Shown here in pieces: positions 28,610 through 37,350 of a stretch of DNA of 64,000 nt (the stretch's first letter is position 1; each line of letters opens with the position of its first letter). This DNA comes from Fictibacillus marinisediminis. Lineage in GTDB: Bacteria; Bacillota; Bacilli; Bacillales; Fictibacillaceae. The notes below the pieces were generated by a model, which saw only the letters and a list, made by a program, of their open reading frames with translations, was not told the DNA's origin and ran no database searches. A program made the position numbers and the translations under genes. The stretch lies in assembly GCF_023149135.1 (NCBI RefSeq), contig NZ_JAIWJX010000002.1:2542001-2606000 (forward strand), in the 5' to 3' direction.

Positions 28610-29209
28610 TTAATTCCTTCTCTTTCCTCTATTAGAAGAAGTATCAAATAGTTTAATCTTTAATTTTTCCTCAAAAAAATTTATTAAACGGCCCACTTGA
28701 AAAATAATGGCTGTGGCATGATGGATCGCATACGATTTTCCGAACGCTTTTCCGCCAACCGTTAGAGCCGCAATAACCCCGGTAAATAAGATGGAAACGG
28801 TATGTTCAAACACCGTTCCTTCTCCACGCCCAAGGTTCATAGTCAATTCAACAATTACCGCGGCCGAAGCCGTCCCGCTGATAATGCCTGATATATCTCC
28901 AATCACATCATTGCAGAAATTGGCTACCCTGTCAGCATTCCTTGTAATTAGTATGGCATGTCTGGCACCCGGCACCTTTTCAGATGCCATGGCATGAAAG
29001 GGAACTTCATTAGCTGCTGTTGATGCCACTCCAATAATATCAAAAAATACCCCAATAAGAACAATAATTAACACAATCACCATACCCATGCCCCATGATA
29101 CACCACTCAGCAGCAGGGTGGAAGCTACTGAAAAAATTGCCGCTAACACGAGCGTGATAACGGCAATGCCTGTACTCCATTTTAGCGATTTATGAAAAGA
29201 ATGTTTCAT
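28610..29209 (-). CDS. oapA: OLE RNA-associated membrane protein OapA (DUF21-like)
   Basis: A 199-residue protein with four or so transmembrane segments: two near the N-terminus ('GIAVITLVLAAIFSVASTLLL', 'GMVIVLIIVLIGVFFDIIGV') and hydrophobic stretches near 105-125 and 140-160. It ends in a basic, soluble tail. The 'FFDIIGVASTAANEVPFHAMASEKVPGARHA' region resembles the DUF21 domain of CNNM/CorC proteins. Identity as OapA rests on this fold, the length, and its place between the OLE RNA gene and dxs, exactly as described for alkaliphilic Bacillus. OapA binds OLE RNA and holds it at the membrane; the complex supports growth under cold, alcohol and Mg stress. AGGGAG precedes the ATG. Confidence 0.85.
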   Translation of the reverse strand: MKHSFHKSLKWSTGIAVITLVLAAIFSVASTLLLSGVSWGMGMVIVLIIVLIGVFFDIIGVASTAANEVPFHAMASEKVPGARHAILITRNADRVANFCNDVIGDISGIISGTASAAVIVELTMNLGRGEGTVFEHTVSILFTGVIAALTVGGKAFGKSYAIHHATAIIFQVGRLINFFEEKLKIKLFDTSSNRGKRRN

Positions 29210-29234
29210 AAAATCTCCCTAAATATAATGAACG

Positions 29235-29259
29235 CCTTACGCCAAGATCAAACGTAAGG
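29235..29259 (-). other. Hairpin in the OLE-oapA spacer
   Basis: CCTTACG-loop-CGTAAGG on the minus strand, between the 3' end of OLE RNA and the oapA ribosome binding site. It has no T run, so it is not a standard terminator; it could be a processing or stability element. Confidence 0.5.
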
Positions 29260-29280
29260 TTCCATTTAAATTATGTAAGA

Positions 29281-29886
29281 GGAGTGGTCATTCAAAAAGT
29301 AAACGCTGCGGCTTAGGTCCAGTAGGTTTTCCCAAGAGGAAACGGAAATGTCGCCATCTCCGCGGTTTCCCTTTACTTCCTCCTTAACGATGTCGCCAAA
29401 CGTTAGACTGGATTGCCACTTAGTCCGCACTATAATCCTTTTTGAATGTCGGCTGGAACAGTCTAGGAGTTTTCCTCAACAGCCCTTCCCCATTTCCCTA
29501 GCCTCTTTTGCAGAGATGATTTCATATAGCATGAACAGATTTCAGGCGGCCAACCATCCATCGTCCCTATGACCATAATCCCCTCAAGCTCCACTCAAGG
29601 CAGGCTACGCTGCATGTTTCCGCTGTTCGCAGAACATAAACAGGTTCAAACCCCATTTCACAGCAAGGTATTAGAACGCAAGCCGTAAAGATGGGGGTCT
29701 CCGCGGAAGCAGGGTCAACGCCCACATGCCATTGTGGATCGCCCTGCGACCTTAACTCCCAGCGTTAACCCAAGGCTGGGCGCCTCAAGCCAACACCAGG
29801 AACTTCATCGATGTGCCCTTTGGCGGATTTTTAGGCCCGCCTTCAAGAATGGGAGACTGACTAGAATACTGCACCACTCCAAAGTA
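29281..29886 (-). ncRNA. ole: OLE RNA (ornate large extremophilic RNA)
   Basis: A 700-base gap without a gene lies between ispA and oapA. On the minus strand it has GC-rich, hairpin-dense sequence unlike the flanking intergenic DNA. The 5' end GGAGTGGT (29873-29880) pairs with 3' ACCACTCC (29281-29288), closing a domain of 600 nucleotides, the size of OLE RNA. Internal stems include GGCGG-loop-CCGCC (29825-29844). A promoter just upstream would start transcription near 29886. OLE is known as a 600-nt structured RNA in alkaliphilic and other extremophilic Firmicutes, encoded beside oapA and isoprenoid genes and bound by OapA at the membrane. I identify it from synteny, size, terminal helix and strand; I could not run a covariance search. 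Confidence 0.85.
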
Positions 29887-29892
29887 TTTTCT

Positions 29893-29921
29893 ATCATACC
29901 ATAAATCTCGAGTACCAACAA
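29893..29921 (-). promoter_or_regulatory. SigA promoter in front of OLE RNA
   Basis: On the minus strand TTGTTG (29916-29921), a 17-base spacer, TATGAT (29893-29898). Transcription would start six or seven bases before the paired 5' end of the OLE domain, so OLE can be made independently of the upstream operon. Confidence 0.65.
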
Positions 29922-29934
29922 TACGGCTGAAACA

Positions 29935-30813
29935 CTAGTGGTTTCTATTTACAATATAATCCGTGATCCCTTCAAGTATAACCAGATCCACTTTTGTTTT
30001 CCGAAGATTATCTTTAGCCAGCTTGATATGATGAGCTAGCTGTATTTTGGCTCCCTCAAGAGTCAGAAGTTTTGGATAGGTGCTTTTATAGTTATGTTCA
30101 TCGCTTCCCGCTTGTTTGCCCATGAGCTGGGAATCGCCGGTCACATCAAGAATATCATCCTGTATCTGGAAAGCGATTCCCAGATGCCGGCTGAACGCTC
30201 CGAGGCGCTCGAATTCTTCAGCATCCGCATCTGCCAGTACAGCGCCAAAAAGAACAGATGCTTCAAGCAATCGCCCAGTTTTCCTTTCATGGATCGATTG
30301 CAGTTCCTCAAGCGTAAGTTCCTGATTTTCTGATTCCATATCCACTGCTTGTCCGGCGACCATTCCCTCTGCCCCGGATGCTTCTGACAGAATGGTAAGA
30401 AGGGCCACTTTCTGTACCGGGGTATACGTGCTGCTGCCAGCAATCATCTGAAAACTGAACGTTAACAGTGCATCCCCTGCCAGTATGGCTGTCGCTTCTC
30501 CGAAAGTTTTATGGTTGGTCGGCTTGCCCCTCCTGTAATCATCATCATCCATACAAGGAAGATCATCATGGATCAATGAATATGTATGCACCATCTCCAG
30601 TGCACAGGCGGCTTCAAGACCAGCTTCCGAATTCTTTCCGAACGCATCAAGAACAGCCAATGTCAAGATGGGTCTCAGCCGTTTTCCTCCTGCTTGAAGC
30701 GAATAGAGCATGGAATCTTTTAATGGACCAGGAATGGATTTTTCAGCTAAAAAGGAAGGGAGATGATCATTGATGAGCTGCCTTTTGCCTTGCAGGTAAT
30801 GTTGGATATCCAT
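29935..30813 (-). CDS. ispA: Farnesyl diphosphate synthase
   Basis: A 292-residue trans-prenyltransferase that joins DMAPP/GPP with IPP to make farnesyl diphosphate. The first Asp-rich motif is in 'LIHDDLPCMDDDDYRRG' and the second in 'IQDDILDVTGD'; 'LQAGGKRLRP' holds the diphosphate-binding residues. The start is the ATG at 30813, one base after the xseB stop, aligning with the family N-terminus; the ORF extends 15 codons into xseB. The ribosome binding site (AGGAAGAAG) lies inside xseB. OLE RNA, oapA and dxs follow. Confidence 0.94.
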   Translation of the reverse strand: MDIQHYLQGKRQLINDHLPSFLAEKSIPGPLKDSMLYSLQAGGKRLRPILTLAVLDAFGKNSEAGLEAACALEMVHTYSLIHDDLPCMDDDDYRRGKPTNHKTFGEATAILAGDALLTFSFQMIAGSSTYTPVQKVALLTILSEASGAEGMVAGQAVDMESENQELTLEELQSIHERKTGRLLEASVLFGAVLADADAEEFERLGAFSRHLGIAFQIQDDILDVTGDSQLMGKQAGSDEHNYKSTYPKLLTLEGAKIQLAHHIKLAKDNLRKTKVDLVILEGITDYIVNRNH

Positions 30814-30814
30814 A

Positions 30815-31051
30815 TTATTGATCTTCTTCCTGAATGATAAACGGTGCAGCATCTCCATTATCTTTCATGATGGTATCCATTTTCTTTTCAATGTTCTGCA
30901 GTTTAGAATGGCATACTTTCGAAAGAGCCATTCCCTGCTGAAACAGTTCTATGCTCTCTTCTAGAGGAACATCCCCTTCTTCCAAACGCTCAACGATTTG
31001 TTCAAGCTTTTCCATTGCTTCTTCAAAGGTAATATTATTTTTTTCAGCCAT
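30815..31051 (-). CDS. xseB: Exodeoxyribonuclease VII small subunit
   Basis: A 78-residue helical protein, the usual length. '[38 protein letters not shown]' is the XseB signature. Several copies wrap around XseA in the single-strand-specific nuclease. The start at 31051 follows GGAGGAGA and overlaps the end of xseA by eight bases. Confidence 0.93.
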   Translation of the reverse strand: MAEKNNITFEEAMEKLEQIVERLEEGDVPLEESIELFQQGMALSKVCHSKLQNIEKKMDTIMKDNGDAAPFIIQEEDQ

Positions 31052-32393
31052 TGTTCTTCTCCTCCAATCCCCAAACCTGGCAATCCAGTTTTCCATCCTG
31101 CAGGCGAACCTTAATGGTATCTCCAGGCTGCACCTGGCTCACTTTTTTTACGAGCTGCTCGTCTTCCGTATATACAAGACTGTAGCCCCTTTCCATAACA
31201 GCCAGCGGACTCAATGCATTCAAGCGTGAAAGTTTGCTTTGAAAGCCTGACTGACCGCCCTTTACTTGCTGTTCCATGTATCGAATTAATGATTTCCTAA
31301 GCTTCAGCTGCTTCTCTTTCAATTTAAGGATCTGATCCCCAGGTGAGAAATAGGACAGCTGTTTTTGATTCTGGCTGATCCTGTTTTTCTGGCGCTCGAT
31401 ATTCCGCTGCATCTCTCTCGTCATCGCTTCAAGCACCCTGTCGAGCTCAACCTCTTTTTGCTTGATCAGCTGATCAGGATAGCGAAAGGCATATGACTTT
31501 TGCAGCCTTGACAGCTGCTGGCGATTTTGTGAGATCTGGTCACCCATCGCACGGGTCAACCTCAATTTGCGCTGAGCGAGCCTGTCTTCGAGCTCAGCGA
31601 TATGAGGAACAGCCAATTCAGCAGCTGCAGTCGGGGTAGGCGCTCTTAAGTCAGCTACAAAATCGGCGATGGTAAAATCAGTCTCATGTCCGACAGCAGA
31701 AATAACAGGTATCGAGGATTGATAGATCGCCCTTGCTACCAGTTCTTCATTAAAAGCCCAAAGTTCTTCAATGGATCCGCCGCCCCGTCCAACAATCAAG
31801 ACATTGGCAGAGCCTCTGTTCGCCTTTTCAATTGCATTTGCAATAGAAGCAGCCGCTCCAGCCCCCTGAACAAGTACAGGATAAACGGTTACTTTTGAAA
31901 TGGGAAAGCGGCGTTTAATCGTTGTCAAAATATCCCTTACCGCTGCTCCGGTCGGTGAAGTGATGACCCCGATTTCATCCGGAAACGAAGGAATTTTCTT
32001 TTTCCGGGAAGATTCGAACAGACCCTCCGTTTCGAGCTTTTTTTTCAGCTCTTCATAAGCCAGAAACAAATTTCCTACTCCGTCTTTTTTCATAGTCCGG
32101 GCATACAGCTGGTATTGGCCCTGCGGTTCATATACCGAGATTTCGCCCTGAATCAGTACCTTCATCCCATCTTCGGGCTGAAAAGAAAGAAAGCGGTTAT
32201 TGCCGGCAAACATCACGGCATTGACTCTGCTTTGTTCGTCTTTTAGTGTGAAATACAAATGACCGCGGCTATGTCGTTTGACATTGGATAGTTCTCCGCG
32301 GACCCAGACGTTATTGAGGTTGTCATCTTCTTCGAATACCCGCTTAATGTAACGGGTAACTGAACTTATCGTTACATAACGGTCATTTTGCAT
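31044..32393 (-). CDS. xseA: Exodeoxyribonuclease VII large subunit
   Basis: A 449-residue nuclease subunit. It has an N-terminal OB fold (1-105, '[32 protein letters not shown]', 'GHLYFTLKD'), the catalytic core with '[14 protein letters not shown]', '[18 protein letters not shown]' and '[29 protein letters not shown]', and a long coiled-coil (about 260-385). It degrades single-stranded DNA in both directions to oligonucleotides. It is 48 bases downstream of nusB. Confidence 0.95.
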   Translation of the reverse strand: MQNDRYVTISSVTRYIKRVFEEDDNLNNVWVRGELSNVKRHSRGHLYFTLKDEQSRVNAVMFAGNNRFLSFQPEDGMKVLIQGEISVYEPQGQYQLYARTMKKDGVGNLFLAYEELKKKLETEGLFESSRKKKIPSFPDEIGVITSPTGAAVRDILTTIKRRFPISKVTVYPVLVQGAGAAASIANAIEKANRGSANVLIVGRGGGSIEELWAFNEELVARAIYQSSIPVISAVGHETDFTIADFVADLRAPTPTAAAELAVPHIAELEDRLAQRKLRLTRAMGDQISQNRQQLSRLQKSYAFRYPDQLIKQKEVELDRVLEAMTREMQRNIERQKNRISQNQKQLSYFSPGDQILKLKEKQLKLRKSLIRYMEQQVKGGQSGFQSKLSRLNALSPLAVMERGYSLVYTEDEQLVKKVSQVQPGDTIKVRLQDGKLDCQVWGLEEKNNG

Positions 32394-32441
32394 GAAACGT
32401 CTCCTTTTGATTTTGAGCTTACCGCATCTCCTGCAGGTACC

Positions 32442-32837
32442 CTATTTTGAAAAATGCTGGACAATCTTTACGAGAACACCGTTGACAAAACGGCCTGACT
32501 CTTCTCCTCCGAAGATCTTTGCAAGTTCGATCGCTTCATTCATGGATACATTAACGGGAATATCCCCATGAAACTGCATTTCGTAAACTGCGAGGCGCAG
32601 TACTGCCTTTTCAACGTTCGCTAAACGGGAGAAGCTCCAGTTCTCCAAATGATTGGCGATGATTTCATCTATCTCCTGTTTGTTTTCAACCGTACCAAAC
32701 ACGAGGGAATGAAGAAATTCGTCCTCTTTTTCTCCTTCTTCCAAAACATGTGCGATTGCAGCTTCCGGTTCAATATCACTGACCTCGATTTGGAATAAAG
32801 ACTGAAATGCCTTTTCTCTTGCAAGTCTACGTTTCAT
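32442..32837 (-). CDS. nusB: Transcription antitermination factor NusB
   Basis: A 131-residue all-helical RNA-binding protein that joins NusE (S10) at boxA of rRNA operons. 'RRLAREKAFQSLFQIEVSD' and 'INEAIELAKIFGGEESGRFVNGVLVKI'-type sequence (here 'MNEAIELAKIFGGEESGRF') are family hallmarks. It is the first gene of the nusB-xse-ispA-OLE-oapA-dxs-tlyA unit and has its own promoter upstream. Confidence 0.94.
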   Translation of the reverse strand: MKRRLAREKAFQSLFQIEVSDIEPEAAIAHVLEEGEKEDEFLHSLVFGTVENKQEIDEIIANHLENWSFSRLANVEKAVLRLAVYEMQFHGDIPVNVSMNEAIELAKIFGGEESGRFVNGVLVKIVQHFSK

Positions 32838-32877
32838 TTTTTACTTCCTTTCTCGTTCGTACCTTAATATAAGTGAA

Positions 32878-32907
32878 ATCATATCATATGTCCTTAAGAG
32901 TTAACAA
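32878..32907 (-). promoter_or_regulatory. SigA promoter of the nusB operon
   Basis: On the minus strand TTGTTA (32902-32907), an 18-base spacer, TATGAT (32878-32883). It follows the yqhY terminator. Confidence 0.6.
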
Positions 32908-32911
32908 TCGC

Positions 32912-32943
32912 AAAAAAATAAAGGGGATATGAGAATCCCCTTT
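32912..32943 (-). terminator. Terminator of accB-accC-yqhY
   Basis: AAAGGGGAT-loop-ATCCCCTTT followed by ATTTTTTT on the minus strand. Confidence 0.85.
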
Positions 32944-32944
32944 A

Positions 32945-33349
32945 TCAGTATGCTTCAGGCGCTTCCAGCGGCTTTTCTTTTGTCTCAAACTGGACACCGA
33001 CAACAAAAATGTTAATCTCACTTGCCTCAAGGGCTGTCATATTCTTGAGTCCTTGCCGGATATGGTCCTGGATACTCTGTGCCACTTCAGGTATAGAAAC
33101 ACCATAATTCATGATTACATATACACTGATGGCAATTCCTTCTTCTCCCAGCTCAACTTTTACGCCTTTGCTATGAGACTTTTTCCCGAAGCGCTCAGCT
33201 ACACCTGTCGCAAAGTTGCCTCGCATTGAAGCAACACCTTCAACATCAGAAGCAGCGATGCTGGCAATCACTTCAATCACTTCGGGAGATATTTCCACTC
33301 GTCCAAGGTCAGATTGATGTTCTTCCATCTCAAATGTAAGCTCACTCAT
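32945..33349 (-). CDS. yqhY: Asp23/Gls24 family protein (YqhY)
   Basis: A 134-residue cytoplasmic protein of the DUF322/Asp23 family. 'ISPEVIEVIASIAASDVEGVASMRGNFATGVAERFGKKSHSKGVKVELGEEGIAISVYVIMNYGVSIPEVAQSIQDHI' covers the conserved domain almost end to end. In B. subtilis yqhY is likewise the gene after accBC and affects acetyl-CoA carboxylase function; the mechanism is not known. GGAGGTG precedes the ATG. It lies 17 bases after accC. Confidence 0.9.
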   Translation of the reverse strand: MSELTFEMEEHQSDLGRVEISPEVIEVIASIAASDVEGVASMRGNFATGVAERFGKKSHSKGVKVELGEEGIAISVYVIMNYGVSIPEVAQSIQDHIRQGLKNMTALEASEINIFVVGVQFETKEKPLEAPEAY

Positions 33350-33366
33350 TGATTACACCTCCGTGC

Positions 33367-34728
33367 CTAATTTACAGACTTTGACGTCAAGTCGTGAATT
33401 TCTAAAAACTTAGTATTAAAGTCGCCGTTCACAAAAGTGGCATGATTTAAAAGGCGCAGATGGAACGGAATAGTGGTATGCACGCCTTCAATAACAAACT
33501 CATTCAATGCCCTTTTCATTCGGTCGATTGCTTCTTGTCTCGTATTGCCATATGTGATCACCTTCGCAATCATGGAATCATAATACGGAGGAATCGTGTA
33601 GCCCGGATATGCGGCTGAATCCACTCGGACTCCCAACCCGCCCGGAGGCAGGTACATTTCAATCTTGCCTGCAGACGGCATAAAATTCTTTTCAGGATTC
33701 TCTGCGTTAATCCGGCACTCGATAGACCAGCCCTGGAATTCAATGTCTTCCTGCGAAACACTTAAATGTTCACCAGAAGCGACACGAATCTGCTGTTTGA
33801 TCAAATCAATGCCAGTTACCATCTCTGTTACCGGATGTTCAACCTGGATTCGGGTGTTCATTTCCATGAAGTAAAAATCACCGTTGTTATGATCGAAGAT
33901 AAACTCAACCGTTCCGGCCCCTGAATAGTTTACCGCTTCTGCGGCCCTCACAGCGGCACTTCCCATCTCCTCACGCTTTTCCGGTGAGATGGCCGGTGAT
34001 GGTGTTTCTTCTAATAGCTTCTGCAGCCGTCTCTGAATACTGCAGTCCCTTTCGCCAAGGTGGATAACATTTCCGTAATTATCAGCAAGAACCTGAATTT
34101 CAACATGACGGAAATCTTCAATGAACTTTTCAATGTAAACTCCCGGGTTTCCAAATGCTGTTGCGGCTTCCTGCTGGGTAATGGAGATGCCTTTAATCAG
34201 TTCCGCCTCCGTCTTTGCGATACGGATACCCTTTCCTCCGCCCCCGGCAGTGGCTTTAATAATAACAGGATAACCAATTTCTTCCGCAAGTTCAATTGCT
34301 TCTTCTTTACCCGAAATAATTCCGTTTGAACCAGGTACGATCGGCACACCCGCTTCTTTCATCGTTGCACGGGCAACGTCTTTGATGCCCATTTTATTAA
34401 TGGCTTCAGCGCTCGGCCCGACAAACGTAACATTGCATTCAGCACAAATCTCAGCAAAATCAGCATTCTCCGCTAAAAATCCGTAGCCTGGATGAATGGC
34501 ATCACTGCCTGTCAGCATCGCCGTACTCATGATGTTGGTGAAGTTTAAATAGCTGTCTTTAGAAGACTTAGGCCCAATGCAATACGCTTCATCCGCTAAA
34601 CGCACATGCAGCGCATCCTTGTCCGCTTCTGAGTACACAGCGACCGTTTCTATGTTTAATTCTTTACATGCTCTGATGATCCGGACCGCAATTTCTCCCC
34701 GGTTGGCAACTAACAGCTTTTTAATCAT
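33367..34728 (-). CDS. accC: Acetyl-CoA carboxylase biotin carboxylase subunit
   Basis: A 453-residue ATP-grasp enzyme that carboxylates the biotin of AccB, the first half-reaction of malonyl-CoA synthesis. '[22 protein letters not shown]' opens the protein. '[16 protein letters not shown]' is the glycine-rich ATP loop, '[18 protein letters not shown]' and '[31 protein letters not shown]' hold metal and catalytic residues. The start is the ATG at 34728; a GTG four codons upstream overlaps the GAGGTG site. It is 14 bases after accB. Confidence 0.95.
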   Translation of the reverse strand: MIKKLLVANRGEIAVRIIRACKELNIETVAVYSEADKDALHVRLADEAYCIGPKSSKDSYLNFTNIMSTAMLTGSDAIHPGYGFLAENADFAEICAECNVTFVGPSAEAINKMGIKDVARATMKEAGVPIVPGSNGIISGKEEAIELAEEIGYPVIIKATAGGGGKGIRIAKTEAELIKGISITQQEAATAFGNPGVYIEKFIEDFRHVEIQVLADNYGNVIHLGERDCSIQRRLQKLLEETPSPAISPEKREEMGSAAVRAAEAVNYSGAGTVEFIFDHNNGDFYFMEMNTRIQVEHPVTEMVTGIDLIKQQIRVASGEHLSVSQEDIEFQGWSIECRINAENPEKNFMPSAGKIEMYLPPGGLGVRVDSAAYPGYTIPPYYDSMIAKVITYGNTRQEAIDRMKRALNEFVIEGVHTTIPFHLRLLNHATFVNGDFNTKFLEIHDLTSKSVN

Positions 34729-34742
34729 AGTAGAAGACACCT

Positions 34743-35234
34743 CTATTCCGCTTTCACTAAAAAGAGGGGCTGTCCATACTCAACGAGCTGCCCGTTTTCA
34801 ACAAGGATTTCTACGATTTCCCCGTTTACTTCTGCTTCAATTTCATTAAACAGCTTCATCGCCTCAATAATACATACGATGGAGTCTTTGCTGACTTTAT
34901 CTCCTGATTTTACATAAGCAGGGTTTTCTGGTGATGGAGATGCGTAAAACGTACCAACCATTGGAGATTCAATCTTATGTAAGTTGGCATCTTCCTTTTT
35001 CTCAGTAACAGGAGCTTCTGCCGGAACTGAAGCTTCAGGAGCTGCAGAAGCTGCAGGAGCAAGCGGCGCTGCCTGAATGGCAGCCGGTGCATCAGCTGGT
35101 TCATATCCTTGCTGTACACTCGTTTCATTTTTCTTTAGGACGATTTTTTCACCGTCATTTTCATATTGGAATTCGTCAATACTGGATTTGTCAATTAGTT
35201 TAATCAATTCTCGGATTTCTTGTATTTTAAACAC
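34743..35234 (-). CDS. accB: Biotin carboxyl carrier protein of acetyl-CoA carboxylase
   Basis: A 163-residue carrier. The N-terminal 40 residues ('[32 protein letters not shown]') bind AccC. An Ala/Pro/Glu-rich linker follows, then the biotinyl domain with K127 in 'EAMKLFNEI' and '[22 protein letters not shown]'. The start codon is GTG (35234) after AAGGAG. It is the first gene of accB-accC-yqhY, with a candidate FapR site upstream. Confidence 0.95.
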   Translation of the reverse strand: MFKIQEIRELIKLIDKSSIDEFQYENDGEKIVLKKNETSVQQGYEPADAPAAIQAAPLAPAASAAPEASVPAEAPVTEKKEDANLHKIESPMVGTFYASPSPENPAYVKSGDKVSKDSIVCIIEAMKLFNEIEAEVNGEIVEILVENGQLVEYGQPLFLVKAE

Positions 35235-35297
35235 GCAAATTCCACTCCTTTTTCGATCTATACACGGTGTTGTCTACCGTAGTTTAGCACCTTCTAT

Positions 35298-35315
35298 TGT
35301 TACCTGGTACTAGCA
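35298..35315. promoter_or_regulatory. Candidate FapR operator upstream of accB
   Basis: The minus strand reads GCTAGTACCAGGTAACAA, close to the FapR consensus TTAGTACCTGRTACTAA (core TAGTACCNGNTA intact, right arm degenerate). It lies directly downstream of the -10 box at 35322-35327, so binding would block transcription start. FapR is the malonyl-CoA-sensing repressor of lipid synthesis in Bacillus. Confidence 0.5.
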
Positions 35316-35321
35316 AAGCAT

Positions 35322-35351
35322 ATCATAATTTAGGTCTAAAGAATAGATTAA
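35322..35351 (-). promoter_or_regulatory. Promoter of accB-accC-yqhY
   Basis: On the minus strand TTAATC (35346-35351), 18 bases, TATGAT (35322-35327). The -35 box is weak. The rest of the 270-base gap up to the spoIIIAH terminator shows no gene. Confidence 0.45.
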
Positions 35352-35478
35352 ATCGCTTTACATGTACATACTACATGAAATCTTTCTGCATTGTAAGCGG
35401 TTGCTCTATTTTTTCTTTCAATAACATCTTGACCAACGTTACCAATTGCCATACTACCTGGAATAAATGGAAAAAAAT

Positions 35479-35503
35479 AAAAAAACCGGGGCATGATCCC
35501 CGG
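35479..35503 (-). terminator. Terminator of the spoIIIA operon
   Basis: CCGGGG-ATCATG-CCCCGG followed by TTTTTTT on the minus strand, immediately after spoIIIAH. Confidence 0.9.
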
Positions 35504-35504
35504 C

Positions 35505-36053
35505 TTACTTTGCAGGTTTTTGAAACTCAACAGCCACTTGCTTGTTCCCCAGCTGTTCTTCAGCCTTTTTCATAATCTTAACCGCTTCTTTAGAAGAATG
35601 TTTTCCTTTTACAATGATTCTGACTTCATCATCCATCGTATTTACGAGAGCATCATCGTAGCCCATTGTTTTAATCAAGGTTTCCAATGTAGATTCTTTC
35701 ATGGTCAGGGACTGCAGTTCTGAAATTTTAGCAAGCGCTTCCGTTTGAACCTCGGCTGTAGCATTTGGTGAAGCGATAGCCGCTGTATACTTGCTGCTAA
35801 GTTCGTCGCGTGATTCGTCTCTCTTCATGCGGAGAGCGGTAAATAAATCATCTCCTGCAGCGCTTGTAACGGCTGCTTCAGATCCTTTCTTGTTCTTTGC
35901 TGCCTGCTCCTGCTTAGATGACACTGTATTTTTTCCCTTTTCTAAATAAGCAAGGTCATCTCCCGATCCTGGAGCGGTGATATAGTATACGGACAGGACG
36001 ATGATCAAGCTAAGCATTGTTAATAGCCAAACAGTTTGTTTCTTTAATAGCAT
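35505..36053 (-). CDS. spoIIIAH: Stage III sporulation protein AH
   Basis: A 182-residue mother-cell protein with one N-terminal membrane helix ('VWLLTMLSLIIVLSVYYI') and an extracellular-type domain facing the forespore. The C-terminal part (about 80-175) has the YscJ/FliF-like ring-building fold: 'LETLIKTMGYDDALVNTMDDEVRIIVKG'. It pairs with forespore SpoIIQ to form the feeding-tube channel. It is the last gene of the operon; the ribosome binding site GAGGGGG overlaps the end of spoIIIAG. Confidence 0.93.
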   Translation of the reverse strand: MLLKKQTVWLLTMLSLIIVLSVYYITAPGSGDDLAYLEKGKNTVSSKQEQAAKNKKGSEAAVTSAAGDDLFTALRMKRDESRDELSSKYTAAIASPNATAEVQTEALAKISELQSLTMKESTLETLIKTMGYDDALVNTMDDEVRIIVKGKHSSKEAVKIMKKAEEQLGNKQVAVEFQKPAK

Positions 36054-36056
36054 TTT

Positions 36057-36710
36057 TTATTCCCCCTCAAATTTTTTCGGTATCACTGATACTCTGTCGC
36101 TTCCAATATCAAATACTTTTGTAACCGCATCTATGATCATTTCCTTTATGCGCAGGTTTTCCGCACCCTCTGCAGCCACGATTACACCACGGACTTTAGG
36201 CTTCTCCGTCGTTATGATGATGGGCCGTTCTTCATCACCGCTTTTAATCGTCACCACTTCTTCATCGGTTTTGATGTCATTGATCGTTCGCTCTCCGCCG
36301 TTCTTATCCGTTTCTTTGGTCGTCTGATTTTGCCTTCTCTCGTTCTTTTCAATCTCCTTGATCTCCGTAGTATCAAGAGTAACCATCACCCTGACCTTCT
36401 TAACACCGGAGATCTGTTCTAAAATGTCTTTCAACTGTGTTTCATAGTTATCTTCGTAAGCTCTGAACTTCTTTGAAGTAGAGGTCCCGGAGGATTTAAA
36501 TACGGTTTTTGCTTCTTCCGGCGCCTTTATAGCAGCCGTCGGCAAGCTACCGTTCTCCGAAGATGGCGGGGTAAAAATTTTACTTGCGATCATAATGGCA
36601 AAACCAAGCAGCAGAAGAAGCCAGATATAAGGAGGCGGCCCTTTTTTGCCGTTGCCGCCGGGAAGCAGGTCCAATATTTTTTGAAGCGATCCCTTACTCT
36701 TACCCGCCAT
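36057..36710 (-). CDS. spoIIIAG: Stage III sporulation protein AG
   Basis: A 217-residue single-pass protein ('PPYIWLLLLLGFAIMIASKIF', residues 26-46) with a C-terminal ring-forming domain. 'YETQLKDILEQISGVKKVRVMVTLDTTEIKEIEKN' and 'PKVRGVIVAAEGAENLRIKEMIIDAVTKVFDIGSDRVSVIP' match SpoIIIAG, which forms a 30-fold ring in the mother-cell/forespore channel. It overlaps spoIIIAF by 11 bases. Confidence 0.93.
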   Translation of the reverse strand: MAGKSKGSLQKILDLLPGGNGKKGPPPYIWLLLLLGFAIMIASKIFTPPSSENGSLPTAAIKAPEEAKTVFKSSGTSTSKKFRAYEDNYETQLKDILEQISGVKKVRVMVTLDTTEIKEIEKNERRQNQTTKETDKNGGERTINDIKTDEEVVTIKSGDEERPIIITTEKPKVRGVIVAAEGAENLRIKEMIIDAVTKVFDIGSDRVSVIPKKFEGE

Positions 36711-37338
36711 TTTCCTCTCCTCCTTCCGTAGAGATCAGTACGTTCTCTTTTTTCATCTGCCATTTCTTTGCTAGGAACGTTTGAACAGGATTAGCTTTAA
36801 TTTGCGTTTCTTTTTCTTTCTGGACAGGTTGATCTGCGTTTATTTCCACATTCTTGACAGCCGGTACCATTATGTCTTTACTATCTCCGCCCTGCCCGAT
36901 GATGACATGGACTGAATCTATGTCATTTGCTTTCAGCTTACCTTGAGCAGGTCCATTTTTAGGGATCAATTGCAGACTTAGTATCGTTACACCATAGTTT
37001 GCCTTCAACTCCTCTTTTACTAGGTTTTCCATGTGGACACGCGTTTGTTCTAAAATATATGCAGACTGGGAGTCTTGTATTTCTCTTTTATTCTTTTCTA
37101 TCGAATTTTTTATATCATTCTCATTGAACTTGTGCTCAACACCGATCGCCTCGAATACTTTGTCCACATTGGATCCAGCAATTTTTAGTATCGGGTTGAG
37201 GATCGCCAGGATCAGAAGCAGTCCGACCACCATTTTGATATATTTTTGAAAACTGCTATTGGGTATGAGCAAATCTACGATGACAGCAAGGAGAATGATC
37301 AGAACGATATTTGAAATCCAGTCTGTCAAAAAATTCAT
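36700..37338 (-). CDS. spoIIIAF: Stage III sporulation protein AF
   Basis: A 212-residue protein with two N-terminal membrane helices ('WISNIVLIILLAVIVDLLI', 'YIKMVVGLLLILAILNPIL') and a soluble C-terminal domain facing the intermembrane space. 'PNSSFQKYIKMVVGLLLI' is the conserved family segment. It is part of the SpoIIIA-SpoIIQ export complex needed for late forespore gene expression. AGGAGG precedes the ATG. Confidence 0.92.
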   Translation of the reverse strand: MNFLTDWISNIVLIILLAVIVDLLIPNSSFQKYIKMVVGLLLILAILNPILKIAGSNVDKVFEAIGVEHKFNENDIKNSIEKNKREIQDSQSAYILEQTRVHMENLVKEELKANYGVTILSLQLIPKNGPAQGKLKANDIDSVHVIIGQGGDSKDIMVPAVKNVEINADQPVQKEKETQIKANPVQTFLAKKWQMKKENVLISTEGGEENGG

Positions 37339-37350
37339 CTTGGCCTCCTG

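Noticed and set aside
29235..29259. Intrinsic terminator after OLE RNA
   Set aside because: The hairpin has no following T run.
29281..29880. Group II intron or RNase P-like RNA as an explanation for the ispA-oapA gap
   Set aside because: No domain V-like hairpin, no maturase, and no RNase P core motifs; neighbours and size fit OLE RNA instead.
35348..35530. 60-codon minus strand frame between spoIIIAH and accB
   Set aside because: It overlaps the spoIIIA terminator and the end of spoIIIAH and has no similarity or ribosome binding site.
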